From contig CM022372.1 in NCBI GenBank assembly GCA_011800155.1, positions 558,001 through 622,000 of the forward strand: DNA of 64,000 bases, read 5' to 3'. The position numbers and the translations under genes were made by a program. Positions 1 to 9,881 of the stretch are shown here, piece by piece (position 1 is the first letter of the stretch; every line of letters starts with the position of its first letter). The notes under the pieces are model-generated. The model was not told where the DNA came from, ran no database searches, and worked only from the letters and a program-made list of their open reading frames with translations. This DNA is from Flammulina velutipes. Lineage: Eukaryota > Basidiomycota > Agaricomycetes > Agaricales > Physalacriaceae.

Positions 1-615
1 GAGGGCCTCTTCCGCCTACAATCCAACACTGAGGATGTTCATCCCACGACGCCTCTGGTGCAATGTAAACATCTCGAATTCCTGGAAGTACAGGAAGCCG
101 AACCCACCACCATTCCCGTCTTCAGGCAACTCTTCCAGTCTCTAATATTTCCTTGCCTTACAACCCTCAACATCCCCCATTGCAAGGGCGTTGCCCAACA
201 GCTGAAGTACGGTGATGTGTTCACTGCGATAGTGGATGCCATCATCCGCTCATGCTGCCCCCTCACTTCTCTCTATTACGAACAAGGCTACATCTTGTAT
301 GAAGATATTGGGCGTCTTCTCTGCGCGACACCTACTATCCGCAGACTGGAACTCCGAGACGTGGGTTGTCCTGGTATTACGGAAGTTCTCAACATTCCCG
401 GTCCTCCTGTCTGTACTCTAAAACTTCACGGGGACGGGAAGGTGTATGTTGGCACGATCAAAGCGCCCGACGACCCACGTACTGGCAGGAGTATAGTACT
501 TTCATTGATAAAGCTAGCAGGCGTCCACAGGGAACATCTAGAGGCAAAACTGCGAGTCGAACTACAAAATGGCGTGGAAGATCTTCCGATGATCTTCACG
601 GGCCAGGATAAATAA
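1..615 (+). CDS. F-box/LRR-like protein, C-terminal fragment
   Basis: The reading frame is open from the first base of the window to a TAA at 613-615, so the 5' part lies outside. The visible residues resemble the C-terminal leucine-rich half of the two F-box genes further along (about 9882 and 15726). Shared landmarks are 'FPCLTTL', 'DVFTAIVDAI', 'SCCPLTSL' and 'LRDVGCPGIT'. Family knowledge: such proteins join an N-terminal F-box, which docks to Skp1 of SCF ubiquitin ligases, to degenerate LRRs that bind targets. After the 'KLHG' position the similarity to the paralogues breaks down, so the last 60 or so residues may be a degraded or frameshifted tail. The substrate is unknown. AATAAA-like sequence overlaps the stop. 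Confidence 0.55.
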   Translation, partial: EGLFRLQSNTEDVHPTTPLVQCKHLEFLEVQEAEPTTIPVFRQLFQSLIFPCLTTLNIPHCKGVAQQLKYGDVFTAIVDAIIRSCCPLTSLYYEQGYILYEDIGRLLCATPTIRRLELRDVGCPGITEVLNIPGPPVCTLKLHGDGKVYVGTIKAPDDPRTGRSIVLSLIKLAGVHREHLEAKLRVELQNGVEDLPMIFTGQDK

Positions 616-864
616 AGGCACCATATAATTATCCTCGTCATACTAGATGATCATCTCGCAACCAGTTCATTGACATCTTCCTTCCTTTCTAACTAGCGGT
701 TAACAACAACGCGGCTCCAGAGCCTGAGTGCCGTCGCGGCATACGGTGAGAGATGAACCCGAAAAATTCGCAGGCAGAGCTGGAAACCGAAGATGGAAGA
801 TGATGGTAAGGCGGGTACCATAGCACTTGCAAAGTTCGGGGAGGCGAATTTTGGTTGCGTCTAG
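616..864. other. intergenic, convergent 3' ends
   Basis: This lies between the end of the F-box fragment on the + strand and the end of the TAD2-like gene on the - strand. I see no gene, repeat or RNA in it. Confidence 0.5.
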
Positions 865-1612
865 CTACGTGGGGCTAGCAAACGGCTCGATTTCTGTCTT
901 TAGCACACGATTGGCTTTTGACTTTGGAACGGGTGCTGCGATGATGGTTTAGACGATAACAGACGGGAAAAAAGATGCCCATACCCTTGGTATTTTCAGT
1001 CATGTAGAATCGTCGTAGTATCATGATGCTCTCTTCTCGTAGGTAACCTCCGTGGGCGCGGTAAGACGGATGAGTAGGATGGGCCAGACTGTTCTAGTCA
1101 GTTGTGCATAGATGCTACGGAATGAGAAAAGCCGTACGTACGTGTTGACTGACAAGACACCTTCGCATCCTCCGAATCGTTCATTTGCGCAGCCATAATA
1201 GACTTCCTTGATGCCCAGTTGCCGTAGGGCAGACGCGCACATCATGCAAGGCTCAACAGTCACGTAGAGAGTGGTCGTGGACAGTGGATACGTTGAATCG
1301 GCCGTGGACAGAGGGTCGGCGAGAATTTGGTCGATAGCTTCGAGCTCAGCATGCCTAGTGGCCTGTGAGCATCGGGGTGAAGGTAATGCAAGGAAAGTCA
1401 ACGACGAAGGCGTACATTTCTCAACTCGTTCGTTCGGTTTCTTGCCTTTGCGATGACCTTGCCATTGCGAGTAAAGACGCAGCCTACGGGAACTTCAGCA
1501 GCTGCAAAGGCTTCTTCTGCCTATTAAAATAATTAGATTTTAGACGATGTCCATGTTCGTTGCGCACCATTGCCAGAGCTTCCTTCATAAGTGCGATATG
1601 GACTGATTCCAT
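865..1612 (-). CDS. TAD2: tRNA-specific adenosine-34 deaminase catalytic subunit (Tad2/ADAT2-like)
   Basis: A five-exon model joins cleanly into 184 residues: exons 1612-1568, 1520-1416, 1362-1138, 1093-985 and 935-865, with GT-AG introns of 44-53 nt and every junction in frame. The protein has the cytidine-deaminase-fold zinc site: HAE (His54 ligand, Glu56 proton shuttle) and PCMMC (Cys89, Cys92). The neighbouring 'EVPVGCVF' and the C-terminal '[18 protein letters not shown]' stretch are typical of fungal Tad2. Family role: with Tad3 it forms the heterodimer that converts A34 to inosine in tRNA anticodons, an essential function. Length fits the family. The start is the ATG just before '[14 protein letters not shown]'. 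It is divergent from the GMC gene, with a shared 189-bp upstream region. Confidence 0.92.
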
Positions 1613-1801
1613 GGAGAGGAAACCCGGAGGAAACTGAGAGCAAGAGGACAAGATAGAATAAACCCTAAACTGAGGTTCACGTTCACTCTTAGCCTTCGAC
1701 TACCATGAACATCAGTTATCCAACGTTACTGTCCTACAACGAGTCAACGAAGCAACTATTCGCTCTCTGGGTTTATTTTACCGACTCGCCACGACCACCA
1801 A
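1613..1801. promoter_or_regulatory. divergent intergenic promoter region
   Basis: This 189-bp gap separates the start codons of the TAD2-like gene (-) and the GMC oxidoreductase (+), so both promoters must lie here or overlap. No confident TATA box was recognised. The right part is repeated upstream of the second GMC copy (about 6935-7042), marking the edge of the duplication. Confidence 0.45.
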
Positions 1802-4346
1802 ATGCTGTTTGACATAATATTTGCTGGCGGTAAGTACTTACTGTCTGTTCATCCAAGTTCGATGTTCATGACTGGCAGGTGGAACGACCGCATGCGTTGT
1901 AGCTGGCCGTCTAATTGAAGCAGATCCGTCGCTCAATATTCTTATCGTCGAACCTGGTCCACACATACAAGGCCTCGACGTGCACGTACAACCAGCGCGT
2001 TTCTTTTCCAATCTTCGGTCGAAAACCACGCTTTCCCGACATGTAGCTCGACCGAGTCCCACACTGGATGACAGACGACTCGTCGTTACGGCTGGAAAAT
2101 GTGTCGGAGGAGCGTCGGGCGTCAATCGTGCGGTCCTTTTAGCAAAACAATTTTCAGCATCTGACGGATTTTGTAGTTATGATGTACACTCGTGCATCCG
2201 CCTCGGACTACGATGACTGGGAACGTCTGGGAAATCCGGGTTGGGGTGCGTGCCAGTTGATCCCTCTCGCAAAAAAGGTGCGTTACTCTTACACCTTACC
2301 ACCTTATTCTAACTCTCCAGGACAGCTTGAGAGCTACACGCCATTCAAGGACGAAATCGATTCACATGGATCCTCTGGACCTATCCGCGTCTCTCCTGGA
2401 GGTTGCGCTACAAGCATCGGTCGAGATTTCCTAACCATGGCGAGCAAGTATGACAGAGACCGTCCATTCACTCAAGACACCAATGACTTTCGGACCTGCA
2501 ACGCGTATGGGGTATGTTATCAATCCACCTAACCCAAGGATATTATTAACTTTCGTTCAGAGATGGGCAAAGTGAGCACAACTACCATCCACCATGCCCT
2601 TTGCTGATCTTCTCAAGGTATATTGACAATCACACTGGAACACGCTCAGATGCAGCGCATGCCTACATCTACGATAAGGCGGACAATGACAATCTTTTCA
2701 TTCTCACTGGAAAACACGTAAACAGGATCGTCTTCAAAAATGGTGTAGCGACTGGCATAGAGTGCGTTGACGAACAGGATCCGGCGCTAGAGGTCGTGCT
2801 TTTCCAAGCTTCGAAGCTCGTCGTCCTATCGGCTGGAACGTTTGGTTCGCCGACTATCCTCGAGAGGTTGGTGACTGCTTAAACAAGCTGTGACAGACGC
2901 CACCTAATTTTCATCCCTTAGATCAGGCATAGGCTCCAAGGAGATTCTGGAATCGCAAGGAATTCCTCTAGTGGCAGACCTCCCAGGTGTAGGAGAAAAT
3001 TATCACGGTGAGCAGAATTCTCCGAATATAGGTGAATTGATGGATATTCAATGAACGGCACCTAGATCATAACTCTCACATGCCCGCCTATTTCGTTGAC
3101 GACGATAGCGATTGCATGACCGACTTGTACAGAAATGTCGATAAAGCGGCGATAACTCGTAAGAATACAATTCTAAACGCTCTCTATTTTTTCTGATCTC
3201 CCTTCTAGCTCATCTAGATCTTTGGCGTCAATCGGGCAAGGGTCTCGTAGCTCATAAGTTAGTATCTGTCTATTCATTATTACTAGGTGTTGACAATCGA
3301 ACAGTGGTATTGATGCGGGCATCAAGATTAGGCCGACTCTCCGTGAAGTAGAATTGCTTGGACCGGGCTTCCAGCCTCTGTGGAACTCGTTCTACGCTCC
3401 CTCGCCAGACAAGCCGTTGTCCTTCATTGGACCAGTTGCTGGGTACGTAATGATCGTTCTGTCATGTCGCCATATCCTAATAACTTTCAGGTACTTTGGT
3501 GCTGCAAATGTAGAAAGGAAGATAATGGGCATGCTATACTACGGAGTGCGTACCGCGCCCTCCCTTGTCTGTCCAATTCCCTAATCCTTCGCGCACAGGC
3601 ATATCCGACGTCAACTGGACGTGTGCATATCTCCTCGACGGATCCTCGTGCACCAGTGGACTTTGAGTTTGCGTTCTACAGGTCGTGAGTAACCCATTCC
3701 TGGCAATTATGACTATCACCAATCGAAGTTGCTAGCGAATTCGATATCCTCGCAGCGCGATATGCATACAAGCGCAGCAGGGAGTATGCGCGGAGGATGG
3801 CATGCTACCGTGGGGATTGTATGTCTGATCACCCGAGGTTCTTGTCAACCAGCGGCGCAGCACTCAAGCCATTCGCTCAACCTGTCGATGCTGGGGAGCG
3901 AGATATTGTGTATGCTGAGGAAGACGATACAGTCCTTGATGTGTGGCATCGCGCTACTGGTACGAGAACTTCATACCGCGTGTCTTCCTCCGTCACTAAT
4001 TGTCTTTAGTTTCAACATCGTGGCACTCAGTGCGTATTCCAGTTACCTTCTTTCACTGGTATCCTCATGAACGGGGTAATTAGTTGGGCACCTGCGCTAT
4101 GAAACCGCGAGAGGCTCTAGGTGTGGTGGATCCGAGGCTGGACGTGTATGGGGTCCGGAATTTGAAGATCGCAGGTGGGTCTCTTGTGTCGTGTTGCTTG
4201 GAGTTGTACTGAATGACCGAACAGATCTGAGCATCGCACCACTCAATGTTGGTGCTAATACGTGTAATACGGCGCTGATTATTGGGGAGAAGGCGGCTGG
4301 TATCATTATACAGGAGTTGGGGATCGTGTCGAAGTCGAGACTATGA
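1802..4346 (+). CDS. GMC oxidoreductase, alcohol-oxidase-like, apparently intact
   Basis: A many-exon flavoprotein of roughly 585 residues. It opens with the dinucleotide-binding start 'FDIIFAGGGTTACVVAGRL' split by intron 1 (exon 1 ends at 1829). It continues through 'MMYTRASASDYDDWERLGNP', 'RWAKYIDNHTGTRSDAAHAY' and 'LPGVGENYHDH', and ends with the C-terminal active-site blocks 'WHSLGTCAMKPRE' (catalytic His) and 'NVGANTCNTALIIGEKA' (second active-site residue Asn). Short GT-AG introns (about 45-60 nt) can be placed so that the frame stays open to the TGA at 4344-4346. Family role: FAD-dependent oxidation of primary alcohols with H2O2 production, often peroxisomal or secreted in wood and litter fungi. 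The substrate is not predictable here. The GGGS-type second FAD motif reads GGASGVN, a mild departure. A decayed duplicate lies at 7043-9575. Confidence 0.82.
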
Positions 4347-4860
4347 ATCTTGACCTTATTCTATAACATAAGTAGGCAGAGTAGAGAATGACTTGCGCAG
4401 TATCATGCTGTGCAGGTCAAGTAAGAAGATGATTGTTGAGATGCCACACTTTTTTTGGGAGGAGGGACAACTTGGGCGAACGTTAAACTTTGAAGGGTAC
4501 GGTAGCAACATGCAATGGTTTGGAAAACGATAGAGTAAATGAATACTAGTAGTTCAGAACTCAACGTCACGGAGGTCAATGCGTAATACGCACGTGGTCA
4601 TAGGACAATTCAAACTTCAAATGCCAGCCGATGGCACTCTCTTCTCACAGCGTCAGGGTCAGGCCAGAAAGAAACTTTGGCGCGTATGGCCAAAGAAGCA
4701 GCTAAGCGTGACGATTTTGCGTCGACGACGATGGGAGTATGATAATGAAGCAAAGAAGCCAACCGATCAAAACGGTCACGTGCCCCATCTGGTGTGAAAC
4801 TTGTGTTGAAGCATAAAAGTGACTACAGCGCTATGTATTAGATACGGAGTTGGTTCCAAT
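4347..4860. other. intergenic
   Basis: No supported gene. Parts up to about 4670 align with the stretch after the second GMC copy (about 9620-9840, including 'GCCAGCC' and 'CACTCTCTTCTCAC' blocks), so the segmental duplication extends past the gene. Confidence 0.5.
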
Positions 4861-6514
4861 TTAAGCTAAGAATGGTTCATTTTCCACAAAGTACTCATAA
4901 TTATCAGCATTAGTAGCCGCAAAGAATGGATCGTCGTTGGCTAGCCGGTGGCACTCTCCGGGACCGTTTATGAGGTCCACAGCATACGGGTTATGGAAGG
5001 TGAAATGCGTAGCCTCGTGTACGAGGGTACCGGCTTTCGAGTTACTACCCCGCATGGGTGTACTCTTTGCGCGGAACAACTTGCAGAGATATATAACTGC
5101 ACCTGCAGGTGCCCCCGGGTCACTGTATGGACATTTTAGTTTAGTTCTGAGAAGAGGGTGGCAGCTGAAGGCTTACCGTCCTGGTTTCCAGGTACGTGCA
5201 TATACATTTTTCTCCTTACATGTGCAATCATAGGTATATCCACCTTCGGTACCAGGCTTTAGGAAAGAGCGTCTACTTAGGCTTCCGTACATTGCAGTCA
5301 CTCGATACCTGGGTTTCCAATTATGTGGTGGCGCTCTTTCCACGGCATACCAGTCGCCAAACCAATAATTGTATCGAGCTGTTGGTCCCGTCATCGCAGA
5401 GATGTATCTGGATTGTCCGACATGGTCAGGCGCTTCAGCAGAAGGTAGACGGGACTCACTGATTTGCTTCGTATACATATCTTTCTGCATGCTGGGCAGC
5501 AAGATCAATGTTCGAAATTTGTGTCCTACCGCACCCACGGGTTGTCACGCTAGTTGGCCTAGCTCTATGTGGTGCCCGTTGAAAGATATCGCGGTCATCA
5601 ATAGTGTCATTCTCCGTAATTTTTTCATCCAGAGGGAGATCCTCGGGTTCGGGAATATCTGCCTCAAGGTTCCCCTCGATTTTGATCGTATTGGCATCCA
5701 CCTTGACTTTAGGATACGTCACAACATCGTCGACTAAAACGTAGAAGAAGTTGCGCTTGAGCTTGAAGGTGTAGGCGCCAGCGCCTGATTTTCTAAAGTC
5801 GTACGCGTCGCCAACTATAGAGATCCGATCAGAGAGGCAACGCGTGGGAAATGATGTGGCGCACCTTTGTAGTTGAAAGTTATCTTTTTACCAGCTCGGA
5901 GATCAAGGGTCATACCCGGAGGGTATTTTCTGTCTCCTGCTTCTGAGGCGTCGGTTACGCTGCTCTCAGTTTCAGAGAGAGAACCTGATTCTTCAGAGGA
6001 GTCCTCGGAGCCACGTCGCGTGCGGAATTTGTTATCCAGGGAGACTACGTCTTTGTGGTTGTCAGGGAGGTATTCATCTTCTTCATCGTTGCCATTTTGC
6101 AGATATGTCGTTATATCCCACTTTGTCATATAACCAACGAAGGTAGGGTTTTTTATAGCATCCTTCGCCTTCGAGTCCGTTCTCTCGAATTCCAGAGCAT
6201 CTGCAGGGAAGGAATCGTAGAGAATCCCGCTCGGATCTTTGACAACTAGGATGTCCTTGGTGCTTTTGTTTTCTAGTGTGCCAGTTATGATGATATCTTT
6301 GACGTCATTTACGCTAGGTGGAGCTGTTAACGTTTTCGCGTTGCTTAGTATCCTCAGACTCGATGAAGAGAAACACCATACCTTTTAGAGATAGCACCAG
6401 GATACCTTCCTTTGACCCTCGACTCTCAAGCTGTGGTAGCGCCGTTGCGGGAAGGAAGAGTGTAGATAGTAAAAAACATGCGACGTAGACTGTGTTCTTC
6501 GCATGAAAAGACAT
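4861..6514 (-). CDS. secreted M35 (deuterolysin/peptidyl-Lys) metalloendopeptidase
   Basis: The N-terminus has a signal peptide: a basic start, then the hydrophobic run 'VYVACFLLSTLFLPATALP'. A propeptide-like beta domain follows ('LVVKDPSGILYDSFPADAL', 'AYDFRKSGAGAYTFK'), then the mature domain with 'ARYNYWFGDWY', 'TYDCTCK', 'VIYLCKLF' and the zinc helix 'GTLVHEATHF' (HExxH: two His ligands and the catalytic Glu), then 'NADNYEYFVEN'. Introns resolve near 6386-6321, 5867-5816 and 5497-5446. A further intron at about 5177-5089 is less certain because its phase leaves two possible junctions. Family role: aspzincin endoprotease cutting before lysine or in basic proteins. Two oddities: a Ser/Glu-rich insertion in the propeptide around 5940-6070, and no clear GTxDxxYG-type third-ligand motif after HEATH. 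It sits between the two GMC copies. Confidence 0.8.
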
Positions 6515-7042
6515 TCTGGAATGTGTACTTTGGAGCCTGAAGAAGACTCCTTTTATATGTAGTAAATGCATAGCATCCTGCTAGGATACAATGGCCGACA
6601 ATAATCCTCAGGGGATCACCTGGGAATCGCAAATGATGTGCTGATAGAAACTATCATAGAGGCTAGAGCACCGCACTTGTCAGACATCTCGTCTCCATAC
6701 GTACCATGACTGTCTCTAGATACCATCGAACCTAATTTGACGATCTGCGCGGTTATGCCAACGATTGGAATAACGACGACACTTGGCTTACTTACGCGCG
6801 CAGGTGACCATTGGCAGCTAGTGGGCAGACAATGAGACATAAGTAGACTGGCTGAGAGAGATGAAGTAAGTCCTGACTCCTAAGTGGTGATGCGGCACCA
6901 CCGGTCCGCACATTTGAGCCCTTCCTGCTCACTACCATGAACATCAGTTGCTCGCCATCGCTAAAGTACAGGCCACCGGCGCCCTTGGGAAACCCTCGGC
7001 ATACTGTAACGAAGCGACTGTTAACTCCGGGTCCCTCTTCAA
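6515..7042. other. intergenic
   Basis: Upstream of the M35 protease (-) and of the second GMC copy (+). No supported gene. From about 6935 it is homologous to the stretch upstream of the first GMC copy ('CTACCATGAACATCAGTT'). Confidence 0.45.
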
Positions 7043-9840
7043 ATGTCGTTTGACATAATATTTGCTGGCGGCAAGTACTATCTATCTCTGGATCTCCGAC
7101 CTCAACGGTCGACGCTCATGACTAGCAGGTGTAACGACCGCATTGCGTTGTAGCTGGCCGTCTAATTGAAGCAGATCCGTCGCTGAAGATTCTCATCGTC
7201 GAACTTGGTCCCCACATACAAGGCCTCGACGTGCACGTACAACCAGCGCGTTTCTTTTCCAATCTTCGGTCGAAAACCACGCTTTCCCGACATGTAGCTT
7301 GACAACGTCCCACACTGGATGACAGACGACTCGTCGTTACGGATGGAACATGCGTCGGAGGAGCGTCGGGCGTAGTTCGTGCGTTTCTTTTATCAAGGCG
7401 ATAGCCAGCATCTAACAGATTTTATAGTCATGATATACACTCGTGCATCCGCTTCAGACCACGATGACTGGGAACGTTTGGGCAATCCAGGCTGAGGTGC
7501 GAGCCAGTTGATCCTCGCAAAAAAGGTGCGTTACTCTTACACCTTACCACCTTATTCTAACTCTCGAGGACAGCTTGTGAGCTATGCGCCATTCATGGAC
7601 GAAGTTGATTCGCATGGAACTTCTGGACCTATTCGCGTCTCTCCTGGAGGTTGTGCCACGAGAATCGGTCGAGATTTCCTAACCATGGCGACAAAGTATG
7701 ACAGAGACCGTCCATTCACTGAAACACCAATGACTTTCGGACCTGCAACGCGTATGGGGTATATTATCAGTCCATATAACGCAAGAACATCATTAACTCT
7801 CGTTCAGAGATGGGCCAAGTGAGCAAAACTACCATCCGCCACGCCCTTTGCTGATCTTCTCAAGGTATATTGACCATCGGACTGGAACACGCTCATATGC
7901 AGCCTACATCTACGACAAGGCGGGCAACGACAATCTTGTCATTCTCACCAGAAAACGCGTCAATAGGATCGTCTCTAAAAATGGTGTAGCGACTGGCGTA
8001 GAGTGCGTTGATGAACAGGATCCGGCGGTAGAGGTTGCGCTTTTCGAAGCTCGTTGTCTTGTCAGCTGGAACATTCGGCTCGCCGACTATCCTCGAGAGG
8101 TCAGTGGCAACTTAAAATGCACGATGATAGACTCAGCCTCATGCCATCCCATATATCAGGCATAGGCTCCAAGGAGATTCTGGAATCAAACGGAATTCCT
8201 CTAGTGGCAGACCTCCCAGGTGTAGGAGAAAATTATCACGGTGCGCAGAATTCTTCGAATATAGGTGAATTAATAGATAAGTTAATGAACGGCACCTAGA
8301 TCATAACTCTCACTTGCCCGCCTACTTCGTCGACGATCATAGCGATTGCATGACCGTCTTGTAGAGAAATGTCTATAAGGCGGCGATCACTCGTAAGTTT
8401 GCCATCTAAATGCACTGTCGTTTCTAATTCTCGTTCTAGCTCACCTTGACCTTTGGCATGAAACAGGCAAGGGTCTGGTAGCCCACAAGTCAGTGTCAGT
8501 CTATCCATAATTACTAGGTGTCGACAAACGAATAGTGGTATTGATGCGGGCATCAAGATTAGGCCGACTCTCCGTGAAGTAGAATTGCTTGGACCGGGCT
8601 TCCAGCCTCTGTGGAACTCGTTCTACGCTCCCTCGCCAGACAAGCCGTTGTCCTTTATTGGACCAGTTGCTGGGTACGTAATGATCGTTCTGTCATTTCG
8701 CCATATCCTAATAACCATCAGGTACTTTGGTGCTGCACACGTAGAAAGGAAGATAATGGGCATGCTATACTACGGAGTGCGTACCGCGCCCTCCCTTGTC
8801 TGTCCAATTCCCTAATCCTTCGCGCACAGACATATCCGACGTCAACTGGACGTGTGCATATCTCCTCGACGGATCCTCGTGCTCCAGTGGACTTTGAGTC
8901 TGTGTTCTACAGGTCGTGAGTAACCCATTCGTGGTAATTATGACTATCACCAATCGAAGTTGCTAGCGAATTCGATATCCTCGCAGCGCGATATGCATAC
9001 AAGCGCAGCAGGGAGTATGCGCGGAGGATGGCATGCTACCGTGGGGATTGTATGTCTGATCACCCGAGGTTCTTGTCAACCAGCGGCGCAGCACTCAAGC
9101 CATTCGCTCAACCTGTCGATGCTGGGGAGCCAGATATTGTGTATACTGAGGAAGACGATACAGTGCTTGATGTGTGGCATCGCGCTACTGGTACGAGAAC
9201 TTGCTGCTTGTCTTCCCGGTCACTAATTGTGTTCTTAGTCTCGACATCGTGGCACTCAGTGCGTATTCCAGTTACCTTCTTTCACTGGCATCCTCATGAA
9301 CGGGGTAATTAGTTGGGCACCTGCGCTATGAAACCGCGAGAGGCTCTAGGTGTGGTGGATCCGAGGCTGGACGTGTATGGGGTCCGGAATTTGAAGATCG
9401 CAGGTGGGTCTCTTGTGTCGTGTTGCTTGGAGTTGTACTGAATGACCGAACAGATCTGAGCATCGCACCACTCAATGTTGGTGCTAATACGTGTAATATT
9501 GCGTTGTTTATTGGGGAGAAGGCGGCTGGTATCATAATAGACGAGCTGTGGATCATATCGAAGTCAAGTTTGTGAATTTCGAGCTACGTCGAACTAACAT
9601 AGATGAGCAGAAGCCGGCTTGGGGCTAAGATGTTGCTGAGCCACACTTTTTTGGGACGAGTTGAACGTCGAACGTTGCAGGGCGTGATACCAGCATGCAA
9701 TGTAGTGAATGAGTAGTATTCGTCTAGAGCTGTGAACGTTGAATCTGTACGTAGCAGGTCAATGCGCAATATGCACGTGACCGTACAAGTTAAAATAAGA
9801 TGCCAGCCGGTTGCACTCTCTTCTCACGCTCAGTAGCAAT
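6905..9840 (+). repeat. second unit of a segmental duplication (first unit about 1680-4670)
   Basis: Nucleotide similarity runs from about 200 bases upstream of the GMC start through the gene to about 250 bases downstream, and is very high in the last third. The two units are direct repeats about 5.24 kb apart, with the M35 protease between them. Boundaries were set by eye. Confidence 0.7.
7043..9575 (+). pseudogene. GMC oxidoreductase duplicate, decayed
   Basis: This aligns along its length with the gene at 1802-4346 but carries several lesions. The first intron donor is GC instead of GT. There is a one-base insertion near 7142 in the FAD motif. A Trp codon became TGA at 7493-7495 ('GNPG*G'). 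One base is missing near 7722, several bases are missing near 8050, and a Tyr codon became TAG near 8362. The 3' third, including the His/Asn active-site region and the stop at 9573-9575, is close to the intact copy. Known biology: after tandem duplication one copy often decays. Gene conversion may explain why the 3' part is so similar. Confidence 0.85.
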
Positions 9841-9881
9841 GGTTCGCAGAGCTCTAGGTTCGCAGCGTCTTGTATCTGTAA
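9576..9881. other. intergenic / 5' remnant of F-box gene
   Basis: The left part belongs to the GMC duplication. Around 9836-9885 a short stretch ('AGGTTCGCAG', 'TTGTAT') matches the leader of the F-box gene at 15610-15650. This suggests the F-box gene below lost its N-terminal coding part. Confidence 0.45.

Noticed and set aside
4579..4797. 72-codon frame between the GMC and M35 genes
   Set aside because: No homology features, and it lies partly in the duplicated noncoding flank, where the second copy does not preserve the frame.
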